64,000 nt of DNA from Methylocystis iwaonis (GCF_027925385.1 NZ_AP027142.1:3124501-3188500), one strand, 5' to 3'; shown: positions 6,481 through 15,757, numbered from the stretch's first letter. The notes: a model not told the origin generated them from the sequence alone. Translations and numbers: made by a program.

Positions 6481-8682
6481 ATGACTGCCGCGAGCCCGCC
6501 CGCCCGTCCCGCCGTGAGTCCGGCCCCGCGCCGCCTTGCCGCGCTTTTCGCGCCGCTCAAGCGCTTCTGGGCGGGGGACATCGACCTCGGCCGCATCGGC
6601 ATGGCCGTGACCCTGCCCGTCCTCGCCTGGGTTTTCTACACGACCTCCTCCGGCATGATCGACATCATGCAGAAGGAGCAGGGCGACGTGGTCGGGATCG
6701 CCGGCACTTTCGTCGCCACCACGGCGGTGCTCGTCATGCTCGCCTCGACCTCCTGGTCGCTCGGCGCCGACCTCGCGGCGCTGATCGCACGCCGCCGCAT
6801 GGCCCGCGAGCGCATGGTGGTGAAGACGGCCGTGACGGCGGCGGTGTTTCTATTCGTCTTCTCGATCTCGGCCTTTTTCTCTTTCACTTATTATTACAAC
6901 AACATCTTCAAGCTCTCCTCGCGCAAGATCGTCGCCGAGCTGCAGCCCATGGAGCTGGCCGCCGACGTCGTCCTGCCGGCAACGAAAGAGATCAACGCCG
7001 CCTATGAGGCCGCCTCCGCCAAGATCGTCGCCGACCCCGCCTTCAAGGCCTATCTCGACTCGCTCGACGCGCTGATCGACACGGCGCGGACCGCCGGCCC
7101 CGCCTTACGCGAGACCATCCGCAAGAGCCAGGAAGCCCAGCAGGCCGTGCTGGCGAAGGCGGCGCAACAGGCGGCTGCGGAGCTCGAAAGCGCCAACGCC
7201 GCGCGCCGCCAATATGACGAAGGCCGCGCCGAGATCGCCGCTCTCGAGAAAAGCGTCGAGAACCTCGACGCCACCATCAAGGCCAAGCAGGACGAGATCG
7301 CCGCTCTTAGCCTCACCGCGCGGCAGGAGGAGCAGCTTGCGGTCGACGCCGAGCATGGTCTCGACAATCGCGGCGCGGCCTGCGGGATAAACTGCCGGAC
7401 CCATCGGCTCAAGGCGGAGGAAGTCAATCGCCGCATCGCCGCCATCCGCCAGACCCTCGCCGGGCCGACCGCCGAGCGGGCCGCCGCCCTGAAGAAACGC
7501 GACGCGCTGGCCGCCCAGTCCATCTCGCTCAAGCAGAAGGCCGAGCTTGCCGGCGACGCCGCCAAGCGGCCGATGCCCAAGGCCGAAGCCAGCCTCGATC
7601 TCGACGCCACGCTGCGCGATCTGACAGCGCTGCGCGACCAGCTTCGCGTCGAGCCGACATGGGCGCGCGTCCATGAAGCCAAGCCGCTCTGCGAGCCGAT
7701 CCTCGCCGCGGCGCGCCAGTCCAATGCGCTGCCCCAGGCGGTCGGCGGCGACTTCGCCTGCGAGCCGCAGGGCGCGGCGCGCGATCTCCTCTCGGCGCGC
7801 GAGGAGGCCCTCGCCGCCCGCGCCGCCTTCGACAAGAAATGCGGACTGGAGACGGGGCTGCGCGACGAGCTGACAGCCGTTGTCGCCAAGATCCGCGCCG
7901 CCCCTGCCGCCGACAGGACCGCCGCCGCCAATGGCTTCAACGAGGCGAAGGGCCTTGTCGACGCCTGCGTCATGGCCGGCAAGGCGGTGGGCCTCTCCGA
8001 AGACGACGTGCGGGAACTGTTGAAGAAAAGCGACGCCTATCTGCGGGCGCATTCCACCGAGCGCAACAAATTCGAACTCGCCCGCGAGGCCTTTTGGAGC
8101 TTCACGCCCGATTCGACCATGGCGATTTGCGTCGCGATGGCGCAGGACGCCTTTCTCTTCATCATGAAGTTCCTGTCGGAAATCTTCAAACGCGGCTTCG
8201 AGCCGCGCGAGCGGCGTCAGTTCATGACGCCCATGGATTTGACCGATGACGAGGAGGAACCCGTCGAAATCCGCGCCATGAAGGCAATCTTGCGCGTCGC
8301 CCGGCCCAAGCGCGGCGATATGAGCACGATCGACCCCAAGGATCCCGCGCTGCAGCTCCTTGCGCAAAATGTGCAGGACAATCTCGTCGCCATCCTCAAC
8401 CGGCTGGTGCGCGACGAGATCGCCCATGTCGATCGCAAGGGCGCCTATGTCGTCGACAACATCACGATTTCCCAGGTCGAGTCGCGCCTCTTCGCCGCGA
8501 GTAAGCCCAGAACCCGCGGGCGTTACGGTTTTGACGGCTTTGCAGCGAACAGCGGTCCCCGCGCCTATTACAGCGATCCTATCCTCGCGCAGGCCCGCCG
8601 ACGCCGGCCCGCGGCGCTGGAGCGCTATCTGGCGCGGGAAGACGCGGAGTCGGCCGGTCAGCCGGGCGCCCCGCCGGCCTAA
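6481..8682 (+). CDS. Large membrane protein with long coiled coil, function unknown
   Basis: The 733-residue protein is not recognised with certainty. Three hydrophobic segments lie near residues 42-62, 75-97 and 120-142. An Ala/Glu/Lys-rich coiled coil occupies about 200-520, and a weaker hydrophobic segment (MAICVAMAQDAFLFIMKFL) lies near 555-575. A soluble C-terminal tail follows. The layout is like that of DUF4407-type proteins, but that comparison is tentative. A cysteine-containing loop (RGAACGINCRTH) interrupts the coiled coil. GGAGGA at 6465-6470 supports the ATG at 6481 rather than the TTG at 6463. The gene stands alone. Confidence 0.8.
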   Translation: MTAASPPARPAVSPAPRRLAALFAPLKRFWAGDIDLGRIGMAVTLPVLAWVFYTTSSGMIDIMQKEQGDVVGIAGTFVATTAVLVMLASTSWSLGADLAALIARRRMARERMVVKTAVTAAVFLFVFSISAFFSFTYYYNNIFKLSSRKIVAELQPMELAADVVLPATKEINAAYEAASAKIVADPAFKAYLDSLDALIDTARTAGPALRETIRKSQEAQQAVLAKAAQQAAAELESANAARRQYDEGRAEIAALEKSVENLDATIKAKQDEIAALSLTARQEEQLAVDAEHGLDNRGAACGINCRTHRLKAEEVNRRIAAIRQTLAGPTAERAAALKKRDALAAQSISLKQKAELAGDAAKRPMPKAEASLDLDATLRDLTALRDQLRVEPTWARVHEAKPLCEPILAAARQSNALPQAVGGDFACEPQGAARDLLSAREEALAARAAFDKKCGLETGLRDELTAVVAKIRAAPAADRTAAANGFNEAKGLVDACVMAGKAVGLSEDDVRELLKKSDAYLRAHSTERNKFELAREAFWSFTPDSTMAICVAMAQDAFLFIMKFLSEIFKRGFEPRERRQFMTPMDLTDDEEEPVEIRAMKAILRVARPKRGDMSTIDPKDPALQLLAQNVQDNLVAILNRLVRDEIAHVDRKGAYVVDNITISQVESRLFAASKPRTRGRYGFDGFAANSGPRAYYSDPILAQARRRRPAALERYLAREDAESAGQPGAPPA

Positions 8683-8783
8683 TTCGTCCTGTCGTATTGG
8701 ACGGCAGCGCTCAGCGATGCATATTATATGGGCGGTCGAGCGATTGGCCGCCTTTCGCCCGCCCAGGCGCCCGGAGTTCTCCT

Positions 8784-9200
8784 ATGCGCTACTGGCCCTT
8801 GCTCCTTGCGCTGCCCATGGCGCTCGCCATTGGCGGGACGGCGCAGGCCGTCGTGCGCGTGCATATCGATCTGTCGGCCCAGCGGATGTATGTCGTCTCG
8901 TCCTCGGGCAGTTACGTCTGGCCGGTGTCGACCGCGCGCCGGGGCTATCGGACGCCGCGCGGAAGTTTTGCTGCGAAATCGCTGCAGCGCCTCCATTACT
9001 CCAGCAAATATGACAACGCCCCCATGCCGCATTCGATCTTCTTTTCGGGCGGCTACGCCATCCATGGCACTTATGCGACCCGCTCGCTGGGCCGGCCCGT
9101 CTCGCACGGCTGCGTGCGCCTTTCCCCAGGGCACGCGGCGATGCTTTACGACATGGTGCGGCGAGAGGGCGCGCGGATTTCGATCAGCGGGGGACGCTAG
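8784..9200 (+). CDS. L,D-transpeptidase (YkuD domain), short exported form
   Basis: The enzyme class makes 3-3 cross-links in peptidoglycan or attaches proteins to it. The 138-residue protein starts with a signal peptide (MRYWPLLLALPMALAIGG...AQA). The YkuD core follows: IDLSAQRMYVV, the histidine in YAIHGTYATRS, and the catalytic motif SHGCVRLSPGHAAMLYD, whose cysteine is the nucleophile. The ATG at 8784 is chosen because it begins the signal peptide; an earlier in-frame codon at 8697 would bury it. A second, lipoprotein-type member is encoded at 28780-29388. Confidence 0.92.
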   Translation: MRYWPLLLALPMALAIGGTAQAVVRVHIDLSAQRMYVVSSSGSYVWPVSTARRGYRTPRGSFAAKSLQRLHYSSKYDNAPMPHSIFFSGGYAIHGTYATRSLGRPVSHGCVRLSPGHAAMLYDMVRREGARISISGGR

Positions 9201-9293
9201 CCTCCCAGTCTTCCCGACGCAGCGCCCTTGCTTGCCTTGCTGACAGAACGGCTTTCAAATGCGCCGACAAAAAGAAAGAAGAGGGAGGAGATC

Positions 9294-9683
9294 ATGAACA
9301 AATGGCTCTTTGCCGCGGTCGCGGCCATGCTGGCGATCAGCGGCCCCGCATCGGCGGCCGGGACGACATGGCTCGTCACCGAGGAGAATATCGCCGGCGT
9401 TCGGGGCGCTCAGGGCTCCTGGACCGTCAAGAAGGACGGAGACAGGCTGAGCGGCGACGCCTCGATGCAGACGGACAATGGCAAGTCGCTGACCTACAAG
9501 GTCGACGGCTCGTTCGAGGGCGGCGTCTACACCATCAAGCTGAGCGACCGTAGCGACGGCAAGAAGGACTGCGTCTGGACCGGACACGCCCCGGCCGCCG
9601 GCGGCGCACAGAGCACCGGTCTGCTCGGCTACGCGGAATGTGAAGGGACAAAGCTCATCATCCGCGCCAGCATCGTGCAGTAA
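9294..9683 (+). CDS. Small exported protein of unknown function
   Basis: The 129-residue protein has a clear signal peptide (MNKWLFAAVAAMLAISGPASAA). The mature part is beta-rich (GSWTVKKDGDRLSGDASMQ, GSFEGGVYTIKLSDRSDGKKDCVW) and has two cysteines that could form a disulfide. The pattern suggests a small periplasmic beta-barrel or lipocalin-like fold, which is inference only. GGGAGGAG at 9283-9290 sets the start. The gene is close behind the L,D-transpeptidase, 93 bases away, and may share its transcript. Confidence 0.8.
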   Translation: MNKWLFAAVAAMLAISGPASAAGTTWLVTEENIAGVRGAQGSWTVKKDGDRLSGDASMQTDNGKSLTYKVDGSFEGGVYTIKLSDRSDGKKDCVWTGHAPAAGGAQSTGLLGYAECEGTKLIIRASIVQ

Positions 9684-9695
9684 AGACGAGCAGCT

Positions 9696-10211
9696 TCAGA
9701 GCGAGAGCTTCTTCACCATATAGCAGGCGCTTGGCCCGTAGCTCTGCAGCTTTTCGGCGAGCCTGTCGCTGGAAGCAGCCGCGAACCCCATCGCGCGCCA
9801 GAAGCGGCCCGTTCCATAGACAGACGCCAACGCAATAAAACCGACGCCCTCCCGGCTGGCGAGGAGGCAGAGCCGGTCCATCAATTGCGCAGCCGCCCCG
9901 CACCCGCGCGCGGCCGGGATCACCGCGACGTCGTGCAGATAGAGACAGTCGGGCGAGGGCGGCAATCTTTCGAGAATAGCGTCGAGCGGCGGAATCTCGA
10001 AAAGCGTCCAGGGATGGGAAATGGCGTAGCCGACGAGCGATCCGCCCTGCTCCAGAGCAAAGCAACCGGCGGGGAACAACCGGAATTTTTCTTCGAAAAC
10101 CTCCTGCCGCTCGGGCAGTCCGGGATGGACGCCAACGGCGATCCGGCAGACCTCTTCGAGATCGCCTGGTCTCATCGCCCGCCACAAGGGCTTCTCGGCG
10201 TCTGATTCCAT
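9696..10211 (-). CDS. GNAT-family N-acetyltransferase
   Basis: The fold is visible from LWRAMRPGDLEEVCRIAV through LYLHDVAVIPAARGCGAAAQLMDRL, where the RGCGAA segment matches the acetyl-CoA pyrophosphate loop (usually R/QGxGxA), to GFWRAMGF-like text near the C-terminus (RFWRAMGFAAA). With the ATG at 10211 the protein has 171 residues; ATG 10232 would add seven. Neither has a strong ribosome-binding site. The substrate cannot be told. It converges on the preceding small exported gene, with 12 bases between the stops. Confidence 0.85.
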   Translation of the reverse strand: MESDAEKPLWRAMRPGDLEEVCRIAVGVHPGLPERQEVFEEKFRLFPAGCFALEQGGSLVGYAISHPWTLFEIPPLDAILERLPPSPDCLYLHDVAVIPAARGCGAAAQLMDRLCLLASREGVGFIALASVYGTGRFWRAMGFAAASSDRLAEKLQSYGPSACYMVKKLSL

Positions 10212-10255
10212 TTCCGTTTGATTGGCTCGCATGGGGAATCTTATTCTTGGCGATC

Positions 10256-10380
10256 GGGAATCGAAAACCACAAAAGCGCTGGTTTTGCCCAGAGCCCGTC
10301 ATTGCGAGCGACGCGAAGCAATCCAGGGCCGCATCGCTGCCCTGGATTGCTTCGTCGGCTCCGCCTCCTCGCAATGACGG
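10256..10380. repeat. Extragenic repeat: ATTGCGAGCG ... CGCAATGAC inverted pair
   Basis: An inverted pair, 10299-10324 and 10340-10379, reads ATTGCGAGCGACGCGAAGCA and its complement around a GGATTGCTTCGTCGG arm. Upstream, ACAAAAGCGCTGGTTTTGCC is a piece of a second repeat family. The same units recur at 17866, 19869, 27918, 37841, 39293, 41786, 46190 and 58135. Confidence 0.8.
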
Positions 10381-10426
10381 CGATGAGTCCCTGTGTGTCC
10401 AAACTGAGAGAGCGTCTCGTCTGAAC

Positions 10427-11101
10427 TCACACGACCAGCCCCTCCAACACGCGCATCGGCGCCCGCGAGCCCTTCACCCCCGTCACCAAAATCCGCACCG
10501 CCGGCGCGCCGGGGCGGGAATAGACCGGCCGTACAGTGACACCGCCGAGCCGCCCCGCAACTGAAGCGAGGCACTCATATAAAGCGTCGGCGCGGTGGAC
10601 CATGGCGAAGACGCCGCCCGGCGCAAGCAAGGCAAGGCAGCCGCGCACCCATTCGGCCAGCGGCACGGCGGCGACATGGGCGCGGGCCTTGTCCGGGTCG
10701 GGCGTCACCCGCACGCGGTCGGCTTCGTAAAAGGGCGGGTTGGTGAGCACGAGCGCCGCCTTTTCCTCCGCAAGCCCCGCCGCGCGGCGGGATTTCGCCG
10801 ACGTCGCGTCGCAGCAGTAAACCGACACGCGCCCCGAAAGCGCATTCAGCGCGACATTCTCCTGCGCCAGCCCGCAGCTCTCCGGGTCGATCTCCACGAG
10901 GCCGACCGTCGCGGCGGGCGCGAGCGTGGCCGCCATCAACCCGACGGCCCCCGCCCCCGCGCCAATGTCGAGAATGAGCCCTGTCTGATTCGCGTCCGTG
11001 AGGGAGGCCAGCAGCACGGCGTCATGGCCGGCGCGATGGCCGCGCCCCTGCTTCAGGCGCAGCCTGCCGTCGAGAAAACCATCGGCCGCTTCGATGCTCA
11101 T
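10427..11101 (-). CDS. TrmN6/YfiC-like class I SAM-dependent methyltransferase
   Basis: The E. coli relative TrmN6 methylates N6 of adenosine 37 in tRNA1(Val). This 224-residue protein has motif I (ILDIGAGAGAVGLMAA), an acidic end to strand beta-2 (VGLVEIDPESCGLAQ), and the N6-methyltransferase motif LTNPPFYEADRVR. The N-terminal FLDGRLRLKQGRGHRAGHDAVLLA is the RNA-enzyme type seen in YfiC. The ATG at 11101 fits the family start; an in-frame ATG at 11152 would add 17 residues. It could act on another RNA, so the exact target is inferred. Confidence 0.85.
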   Translation of the reverse strand: MSIEAADGFLDGRLRLKQGRGHRAGHDAVLLASLTDANQTGLILDIGAGAGAVGLMAATLAPAATVGLVEIDPESCGLAQENVALNALSGRVSVYCCDATSAKSRRAAGLAEEKAALVLTNPPFYEADRVRVTPDPDKARAHVAAVPLAEWVRGCLALLAPGGVFAMVHRADALYECLASVAGRLGGVTVRPVYSRPGAPAVRILVTGVKGSRAPMRVLEGLVV

Positions 11102-11342
11102 TGCCCGGACAGTTCCACGCGCGTCCGCTGTCCACAAGCGTGACGTCGACAATATGAAGTATTTTTAACTTTCCCCCGACCGGGCGGGCATCCCGCTGAA
11201 ATCCATTGGCTTATGTCTTTGGCGCGGCCGCGCCTTCACGCGCTCGGTAAAATTTTAGCCATTCGATTAAGCTTACGCTCGCGCGCCCCGTGGCAAGACG
11301 ACGCATGTTCTGCCGCTAATCTCGCCAAAACCGGTCTTTGCC

Positions 11343-11585
11343 ATGACGATCCGCCTCTACGGCAATGTTAAGAATCAGGGTCCCGTCCCGCAAGCGGAGC
11401 TCGGCGCCCGGCTGAGCCAATTAGCCATATGCTGCCGTGGCTTGGAATGGGCGATCCAGGATTTATGCGCTGGCGCCGAGACCGACTCGGGCCGTCGCCT
11501 CTCCGAACTCGCCTCGCGCCTTGCCGAGCAAAGCGAGCGGCTGGCCCAGACGCTGGCCGCCGAGATCGAGGAGCCGCTCGACTAA
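11343..11585 (+). CDS. Hypothetical 80-residue protein
   Basis: The frame MTIRLYGNVKNQGPVPQAEL continues into two amphipathic helices (LSELASRLAEQSERLAQTLAAEIEE). It has coding-like composition and no overlapping gene. It lies in the region just upstream of the polyprenyl diphosphate synthase. No domain is recognised. A stem (CCGGCAAG / CTTGCCGG) follows its stop. Confidence 0.55.
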   Translation: MTIRLYGNVKNQGPVPQAELGARLSQLAICCRGLEWAIQDLCAGAETDSGRRLSELASRLAEQSERLAQTLAAEIEEPLD

Positions 11586-11608
11586 CCGCTTGCGGCGCCC
11601 CAAAAAAG

Positions 11609-11643
11609 CCGGCAAGCAGGCAGGGGAGCCGTCGACTTGCCGG
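11609..11643 (+). terminator. Inverted repeat after the 80-residue ORF
   Basis: CCGGCAAG at 11609-11616 pairs with CTTGCCGG at 11636-11643, with a 19-base loop. There is no T-run, so it may be an attenuating or processing hairpin rather than a true terminator. It lies 57 bases before the next start codon. Confidence 0.35.
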
Positions 11644-11700
11644 TAAGGACGCAAGGACGTAAATTCCCAAAGCTAGGTTGTTTTGTCCGCAGGGGGGTCC

Positions 11701-12711
11701 GTGGGTATCGTTATTCCGCTCGAAGAGAAGAAAAGCGCGGGCCTCGAGAGCCTTCTCGAACTCATCCGCCCGGACCTCGAGCGCACCAATCAGCTCATCA
11801 TCCAGCGCATGGGTTCCGACGTCACGACGATCCCGGAGGTCGCCAACCATTTGATTTCGGCTGGCGGCAAGCGCCTGCGGCCGATGCTGGTGCTCGCGAC
11901 GGCCAATATGTGCGGCTACAAGGGCGACGGGCACCTGAAATTCGCCGCCGGCATCGAGTTCATGCACACGGCGACGCTGCTGCACGACGACGTGGTCGAC
12001 GAATCGGACATGCGCCGTGGCAAGATCGCCGCGCGCATGCTCTGGGGCAACCAGACCTGCGTGCTCGTCGGCGACTTCCTGCTCGGCCACGCCTTCAAGA
12101 TGATGGTCGAGCCCGGCATGATCCCGCCGCTCAGCATCGTCTCCCAGGCCGCCGCCGTCATCGCCGAGGGCGAAATCCTGCAGCTCAACGCCGCCAAGGA
12201 CACGACGACGACCGAGGACGCCTATATGGGCGTCATCCGCCGCAAGACGGCGGAGCTCTTCGCCGCCGCGGCCGAGGTGGGCGTGATGCTCTCCGGCAAG
12301 CCCAAGGCGGATGAGGCCGCCGCGCGCAGCTACGGCATGAATCTCGGCATCGCCTTCCAGCTCATCGACGACGCGCTGGATTACGGCGGCTCCTCCGCCA
12401 AGCTCGGCAAGAATGTCGGCGACGATTTCCGCGAGGGCAAAATCACTTTGCCGGTCGTGCTCGCCTTCCGCCGCGGCAGCGAGAAGGAGCGCGAGTTCTG
12501 GCGGCGCACGCTGGAGAAGGGCGAAATCAACGACGGCGACGTCGAGACCGCCTGCGGCCTGATGAAGAAGCACAAGGCGCTCGACGACACGATCGAGCGG
12601 GCCGCGCATTACGGCGCGATCGCGCGCGACGCCATGGAGATCTTCCCGGCCTCGCCCTGGAAGGACGCGCTGCTCGAAGTAGTCGATTTCTGTATCGAGC
12701 GCGTCTACTGA
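11701..12711 (+). CDS. Long-chain trans-polyprenyl diphosphate synthase (octa-/decaprenyl)
   Basis: This enzyme builds the side chain of ubiquinone by adding isopentenyl diphosphate to an allylic primer. The 336-residue protein has SAGGKRLRPMLVLA, the first aspartate-rich motif in LLHDDVVDESDMRRG, and the second in FQLIDDALDYGG. The residues before the first motif (IEFMHTATLL) are small, which suits a long product; decaprenyl is the usual length in this group. The start is the GTG at 11701, preceded by AGGGGGG; TTG 11683 is also in frame. A strong terminator follows. Confidence 0.92.
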   Translation: MGIVIPLEEKKSAGLESLLELIRPDLERTNQLIIQRMGSDVTTIPEVANHLISAGGKRLRPMLVLATANMCGYKGDGHLKFAAGIEFMHTATLLHDDVVDESDMRRGKIAARMLWGNQTCVLVGDFLLGHAFKMMVEPGMIPPLSIVSQAAAVIAEGEILQLNAAKDTTTTEDAYMGVIRRKTAELFAAAAEVGVMLSGKPKADEAAARSYGMNLGIAFQLIDDALDYGGSSAKLGKNVGDDFREGKITLPVVLAFRRGSEKEREFWRRTLEKGEINDGDVETACGLMKKHKALDDTIERAAHYGAIARDAMEIFPASPWKDALLEVVDFCIERVY

Positions 12712-12738
12712 ACGACGCGCCAAGCAAGCATTCGAGAC

Positions 12739-12774
12739 GCCGGCCGCGAGCCCCTCGCGGCCGGCCTATTTTTT
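12739..12774 (+). terminator. Rho-independent terminator of the polyprenyl synthase gene
   Basis: A perfect 12-bp GC stem, 12739-12750 and 12754-12765, with a CCC loop is followed by CTATTTTTT. It ends the rightward transcript and touches the stop codon of the oppositely transcribed gene at 12773. Confidence 0.9.
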
Positions 12775-13063
12775 AGGCCTTGACGCATTCGGCCTTGAAC
12801 TGGCGCTTCGCCTTGCCCTTGAGGCCCTTGGCGACAGCCTGATCGGCGCAGCTCTTTTCCTTTTCGGCCTTCGACACGGGCGCAGCGGGCGCAGCCGCCG
12901 GAGCGGGCGCGGCAGGGGCGGCGGCGGTCGGAGCGGCGCCAGCGTCGCCAGCCTTCTGGGCGATCTCCGCCGGCGGCTTCCAAACGGTCTCGGCATGGGC
13001 CGAAACGACGAGCAGCGCGGCGCAGGCGCTGGCGGCGGAAAGAATCTTGATGCTCTTGTACAT
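12773..13063 (-). CDS. Small exported protein with a PsiF-type repeat
   Basis: The 96-residue protein has a signal peptide (MYKSIKILSAASACAALLVVSAHA), an Ala/Pro-rich linker, and a C-terminal CADQAVAKGLKGKAKRQF-x-AEC block. That block matches the PsiF repeat (C...A..KGLKG..R..F...C), found in phosphate-starvation proteins such as E. coli PsiF; the biochemical role is unknown. Only one repeat is present, while many relatives have two. The two cysteines of the repeat probably pair. The ATG at 13063 starts the signal peptide. Confidence 0.8.
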   Translation of the reverse strand: MYKSIKILSAASACAALLVVSAHAETVWKPPAEIAQKAGDAGAAPTAAAPAAPAPAAAPAAPVSKAEKEKSCADQAVAKGLKGKAKRQFKAECVKA

Positions 13064-13206
13064 GACGTCTCTTTTATTGTTATTGAAGCCCGCGCGGCTT
13101 CGTGACTCCCTCGACCACACGCTTACGCGAGCGTGGCCGGACCAAGATTATGACATTTTTGAGAAAATGTCTCGACAACGCCAGCAAGTTGGAAAACAAG
13201 GGAAAT

Positions 13207-15330
13207 ATGATCGAGATCAAGAAAAGAAGCTCGGCGCAATTCGATCTGACCGCGACGCCGCCGATCGCCGAACGCCGCCCCTTTCAGAAAATCACCCATG
13301 ATCGCGTTCTGGACGACGCCTATACTTGGCTCGCCGCGCAGAATTGGCGGGATGTGCTGCGCGATCCGAAGACTTTGCCAAAAGACATCGCCGCGCTGGT
13401 GAAAGCCGAGAACGCTTATTGCGCCAAAGTCGTTGCGCCGTTGAAAGAGCTGCGCAAGACGCTGGTGAAGGAAATGCGCGGCCGCATCAAGGAGGACGAC
13501 GCGGACGTCCCCGACAAGGACGGCCCCTACGCCTATTACGGCCGTTTCCGCGACGGCGCGGAGCATCCGCTCTATTGCCGCACGCCGCGCGACGGCGGGC
13601 CGGAGACCGTGCTGCTCGACGGCGAGGCGCTGGCGAAGGGCCACGATTTCTTCGACATCGGCGACACCGCCCAATCGCCCGACCATGCGCAGCTCGCCTG
13701 GAGCGTCGACGACAAGGGCTCCGAGCTTTACGCCATTCGCACGCGCGCGCTCTGCGACGGCAAGGATCGCGACGACGTCGTTGAAGACACCGACGGCTCC
13801 ATCGTCTGGAGCGCCGACTCGACGGCGTTTTATTATGTGCGCGTCGACGAGAACCATCGCACGGCGCAGGTCTTCCGCCATATCGTCGGCGCCGATCCGA
13901 AGAGCGACCGCCTCATACTCGAAGAGACGGACAGCGCGTGGTTCGTCGGACTGGACGAAAGCCGCTGCCGGCGCTTCGCCATCGTCACGATCCACGGCCA
14001 TGACGCTTCCGAATGCTGGCTCGTCGATCTGCGCGACGCCGAGGCGCGCCCGCGACTCGTCGCCAAGCGCGAGCCGAAGTTGCGCTACGGCGTCGAGCCG
14101 CACGGCGAGCTTCTCTATATCCACAACAACGCCGACGGCGCGGATGACTTCCGCATTTGCGTCGCGCCGCTCGACGCGCCGCAGCGCGCCAATTGGCGCG
14201 ATGTCGTCCCCCTGCGCGCCGGCGCCATGATCGTGACCTTCACGGTCTTCGAGCGCTATCTGGTGTGGATGTTGCGCGAGAATTCATTGCCGCGCATTGT
14301 CGTGCGCGATCTCGAAACCAATGACGAGCACGCCATCGCCTTCGAGGAAGAAGCCTATGCGCTGGAGCTCGACGCCGGGCTCGAGTTCGATACGACGCAA
14401 TTGCGTTTCGTCTACGCCTCGATGACCACGCCGGAAGAAACCTACGACTACGACATGGGCGCGCGCACGCGCGTTCTCCGCAAGCGGCAGGAAATTCCTT
14501 CAGGGCACGACCCGAAGAATTACGTGACGCGCCGCGTGTTCGCGCCGGCGCAGGATGGCGAAAGCATCCCGGTCACGCTCCTACATCGCGCGGATTTCAC
14601 GCCCGGCGGCGACGGCGCGCCGCTGCTGCTCTACGGCTATGGCGCCTACGGCCATTCACTCGCGGCGGACTTCGACGAGGATGCGCTCTCGCTCGTCGAT
14701 CGCGGCTTCGTCTATGCCCTCGCGCATACGCGCGGCGGAACCGATAAGGGCTGGGGCTGGTACGAAAACGGCAAGCTCGACAAGAAGACGAACACTTTCT
14801 CGGACTTCATCGCCTGCGCCCGTCATCTCATCGCTTGCGGCTATACGCGCGAAGGCGCGATCGTCGCGCAAGGCGCCTCGGCGGGCGGGATGCTGATGGG
14901 CGCCATCGTCAATGAGGCGCCGCAGCTTTTCGCGGGCGTTATCGCCGGCGTGCCCTTCGTGGACGTGCTCGCCACAATGCTGCGCGACGACCTTCCACTG
15001 ACGCCGCCCGAATGGCTCGAATGGGGCAATCCGATCGCCGACCCGCAGGTCTATGACCGGATCGCCTCTTACTCCCCCTACGACAATATTCGCGCGCAGA
15101 ACTATCCGCCGATCCTCTCCATCGCGGGACTGACCGATCCCCGCGTGACCTATTGGGAGCCCTTGAAGTGGGTCGCGAAGCTGCGCGCGACCATGACAGG
15201 CGGCGGGCCCGTGCTGCTCCATACGCATATGGGCGCGGGCCACGCCGGCGCGTCAGGCCGTTTCGAGGCGCTGGAGGATACGGCGCTCGAATACGCCTTC
15301 GCCATCGCCTGCGCGGCGCGCCTTACATAG
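13207..15330 (+). CDS. ptrB: S9A prolyl oligopeptidase-family peptidase (oligopeptidase B-like)
   Basis: The protein has 707 residues, usual for oligopeptidase B, which cuts small peptides after basic residues. An N-terminal beta-propeller leads to an alpha/beta-hydrolase domain. The nucleophile serine is in VAQGASAGGMLMG, the aspartate in LTDPRVTYWEPLKW, and the histidine in GAGHAGASGRFEAL. HTRGGTDKGWGWYENGKL is the family block before the catalytic domain. The start is ATG 13207 after AAGGGAAAT; ATG 13150 is in frame but gives a leader that does not fit. It overlaps the next convergent gene by 8 bases. Substrate preference is inferred from the family. Confidence 0.88.
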   Translation: MIEIKKRSSAQFDLTATPPIAERRPFQKITHDRVLDDAYTWLAAQNWRDVLRDPKTLPKDIAALVKAENAYCAKVVAPLKELRKTLVKEMRGRIKEDDADVPDKDGPYAYYGRFRDGAEHPLYCRTPRDGGPETVLLDGEALAKGHDFFDIGDTAQSPDHAQLAWSVDDKGSELYAIRTRALCDGKDRDDVVEDTDGSIVWSADSTAFYYVRVDENHRTAQVFRHIVGADPKSDRLILEETDSAWFVGLDESRCRRFAIVTIHGHDASECWLVDLRDAEARPRLVAKREPKLRYGVEPHGELLYIHNNADGADDFRICVAPLDAPQRANWRDVVPLRAGAMIVTFTVFERYLVWMLRENSLPRIVVRDLETNDEHAIAFEEEAYALELDAGLEFDTTQLRFVYASMTTPEETYDYDMGARTRVLRKRQEIPSGHDPKNYVTRRVFAPAQDGESIPVTLLHRADFTPGGDGAPLLLYGYGAYGHSLAADFDEDALSLVDRGFVYALAHTRGGTDKGWGWYENGKLDKKTNTFSDFIACARHLIACGYTREGAIVAQGASAGGMLMGAIVNEAPQLFAGVIAGVPFVDVLATMLRDDLPLTPPEWLEWGNPIADPQVYDRIASYSPYDNIRAQNYPPILSIAGLTDPRVTYWEPLKWVAKLRATMTGGGPVLLHTHMGAGHAGASGRFEALEDTALEYAFAIACAARLT

Positions 15331-15757
15331 AGGGGCGCTTGCGCTGGATTTCCTCCGGCGGCAGCCATTCCCGTCCGCCCTGCGTGCCGCGCTTGGCTTC
15401 GATGCCGGGCGACCCCGCCGCCGTTCCGCTCGGGCCGGCGACGCCGGCAGGCGACGCGTGTTTCTGCGCCTCCGGATTATCCTTCTGCACCACGGTCGGC
15501 GGCTGCACATTCGTGCCCGCGGCGGGGCCCGAGGTGTCGCCGGCTCCCTGCGACCCGGCGGCCGTTGCGGGGCCCGAAGCGTCGCCGGTTTCCTGCGAGA
15601 CGACGGCCGGCCCGGCGCCGCCCGTTTCCTCGTTCATCGCGGGTTTTTTCTGCGGCCCTGGGATGACGGGCGGATTGGGATCTCCCTGATCCTGCGCGAG
15701 CGCCGGCGCAAAAGCGCCCGCCGCGAGAAGGGCGGAGATCACGACAAACTTCTTCAT
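15323..15757 (-). CDS. Proline/glycine-rich exported protein of unknown function
   Basis: The 144-residue protein has a signal peptide (MKKFVVISALLAAGAFAPALA). The mature part is low-complexity, rich in Pro, Gly, Ala and Thr (GDASGPATAAGSQGAGDTSGP), and ends in a basic segment (REWLPPEEIQRKRPSM). It is probably disordered in the periplasm. No family is recognised. Its 3' end overlaps that of the peptidase gene by 8 bases. Confidence 0.75.
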   Translation of the reverse strand: MKKFVVISALLAAGAFAPALAQDQGDPNPPVIPGPQKKPAMNEETGGAGPAVVSQETGDASGPATAAGSQGAGDTSGPAAGTNVQPPTVVQKDNPEAQKHASPAGVAGPSGTAAGSPGIEAKRGTQGGREWLPPEEIQRKRPSM

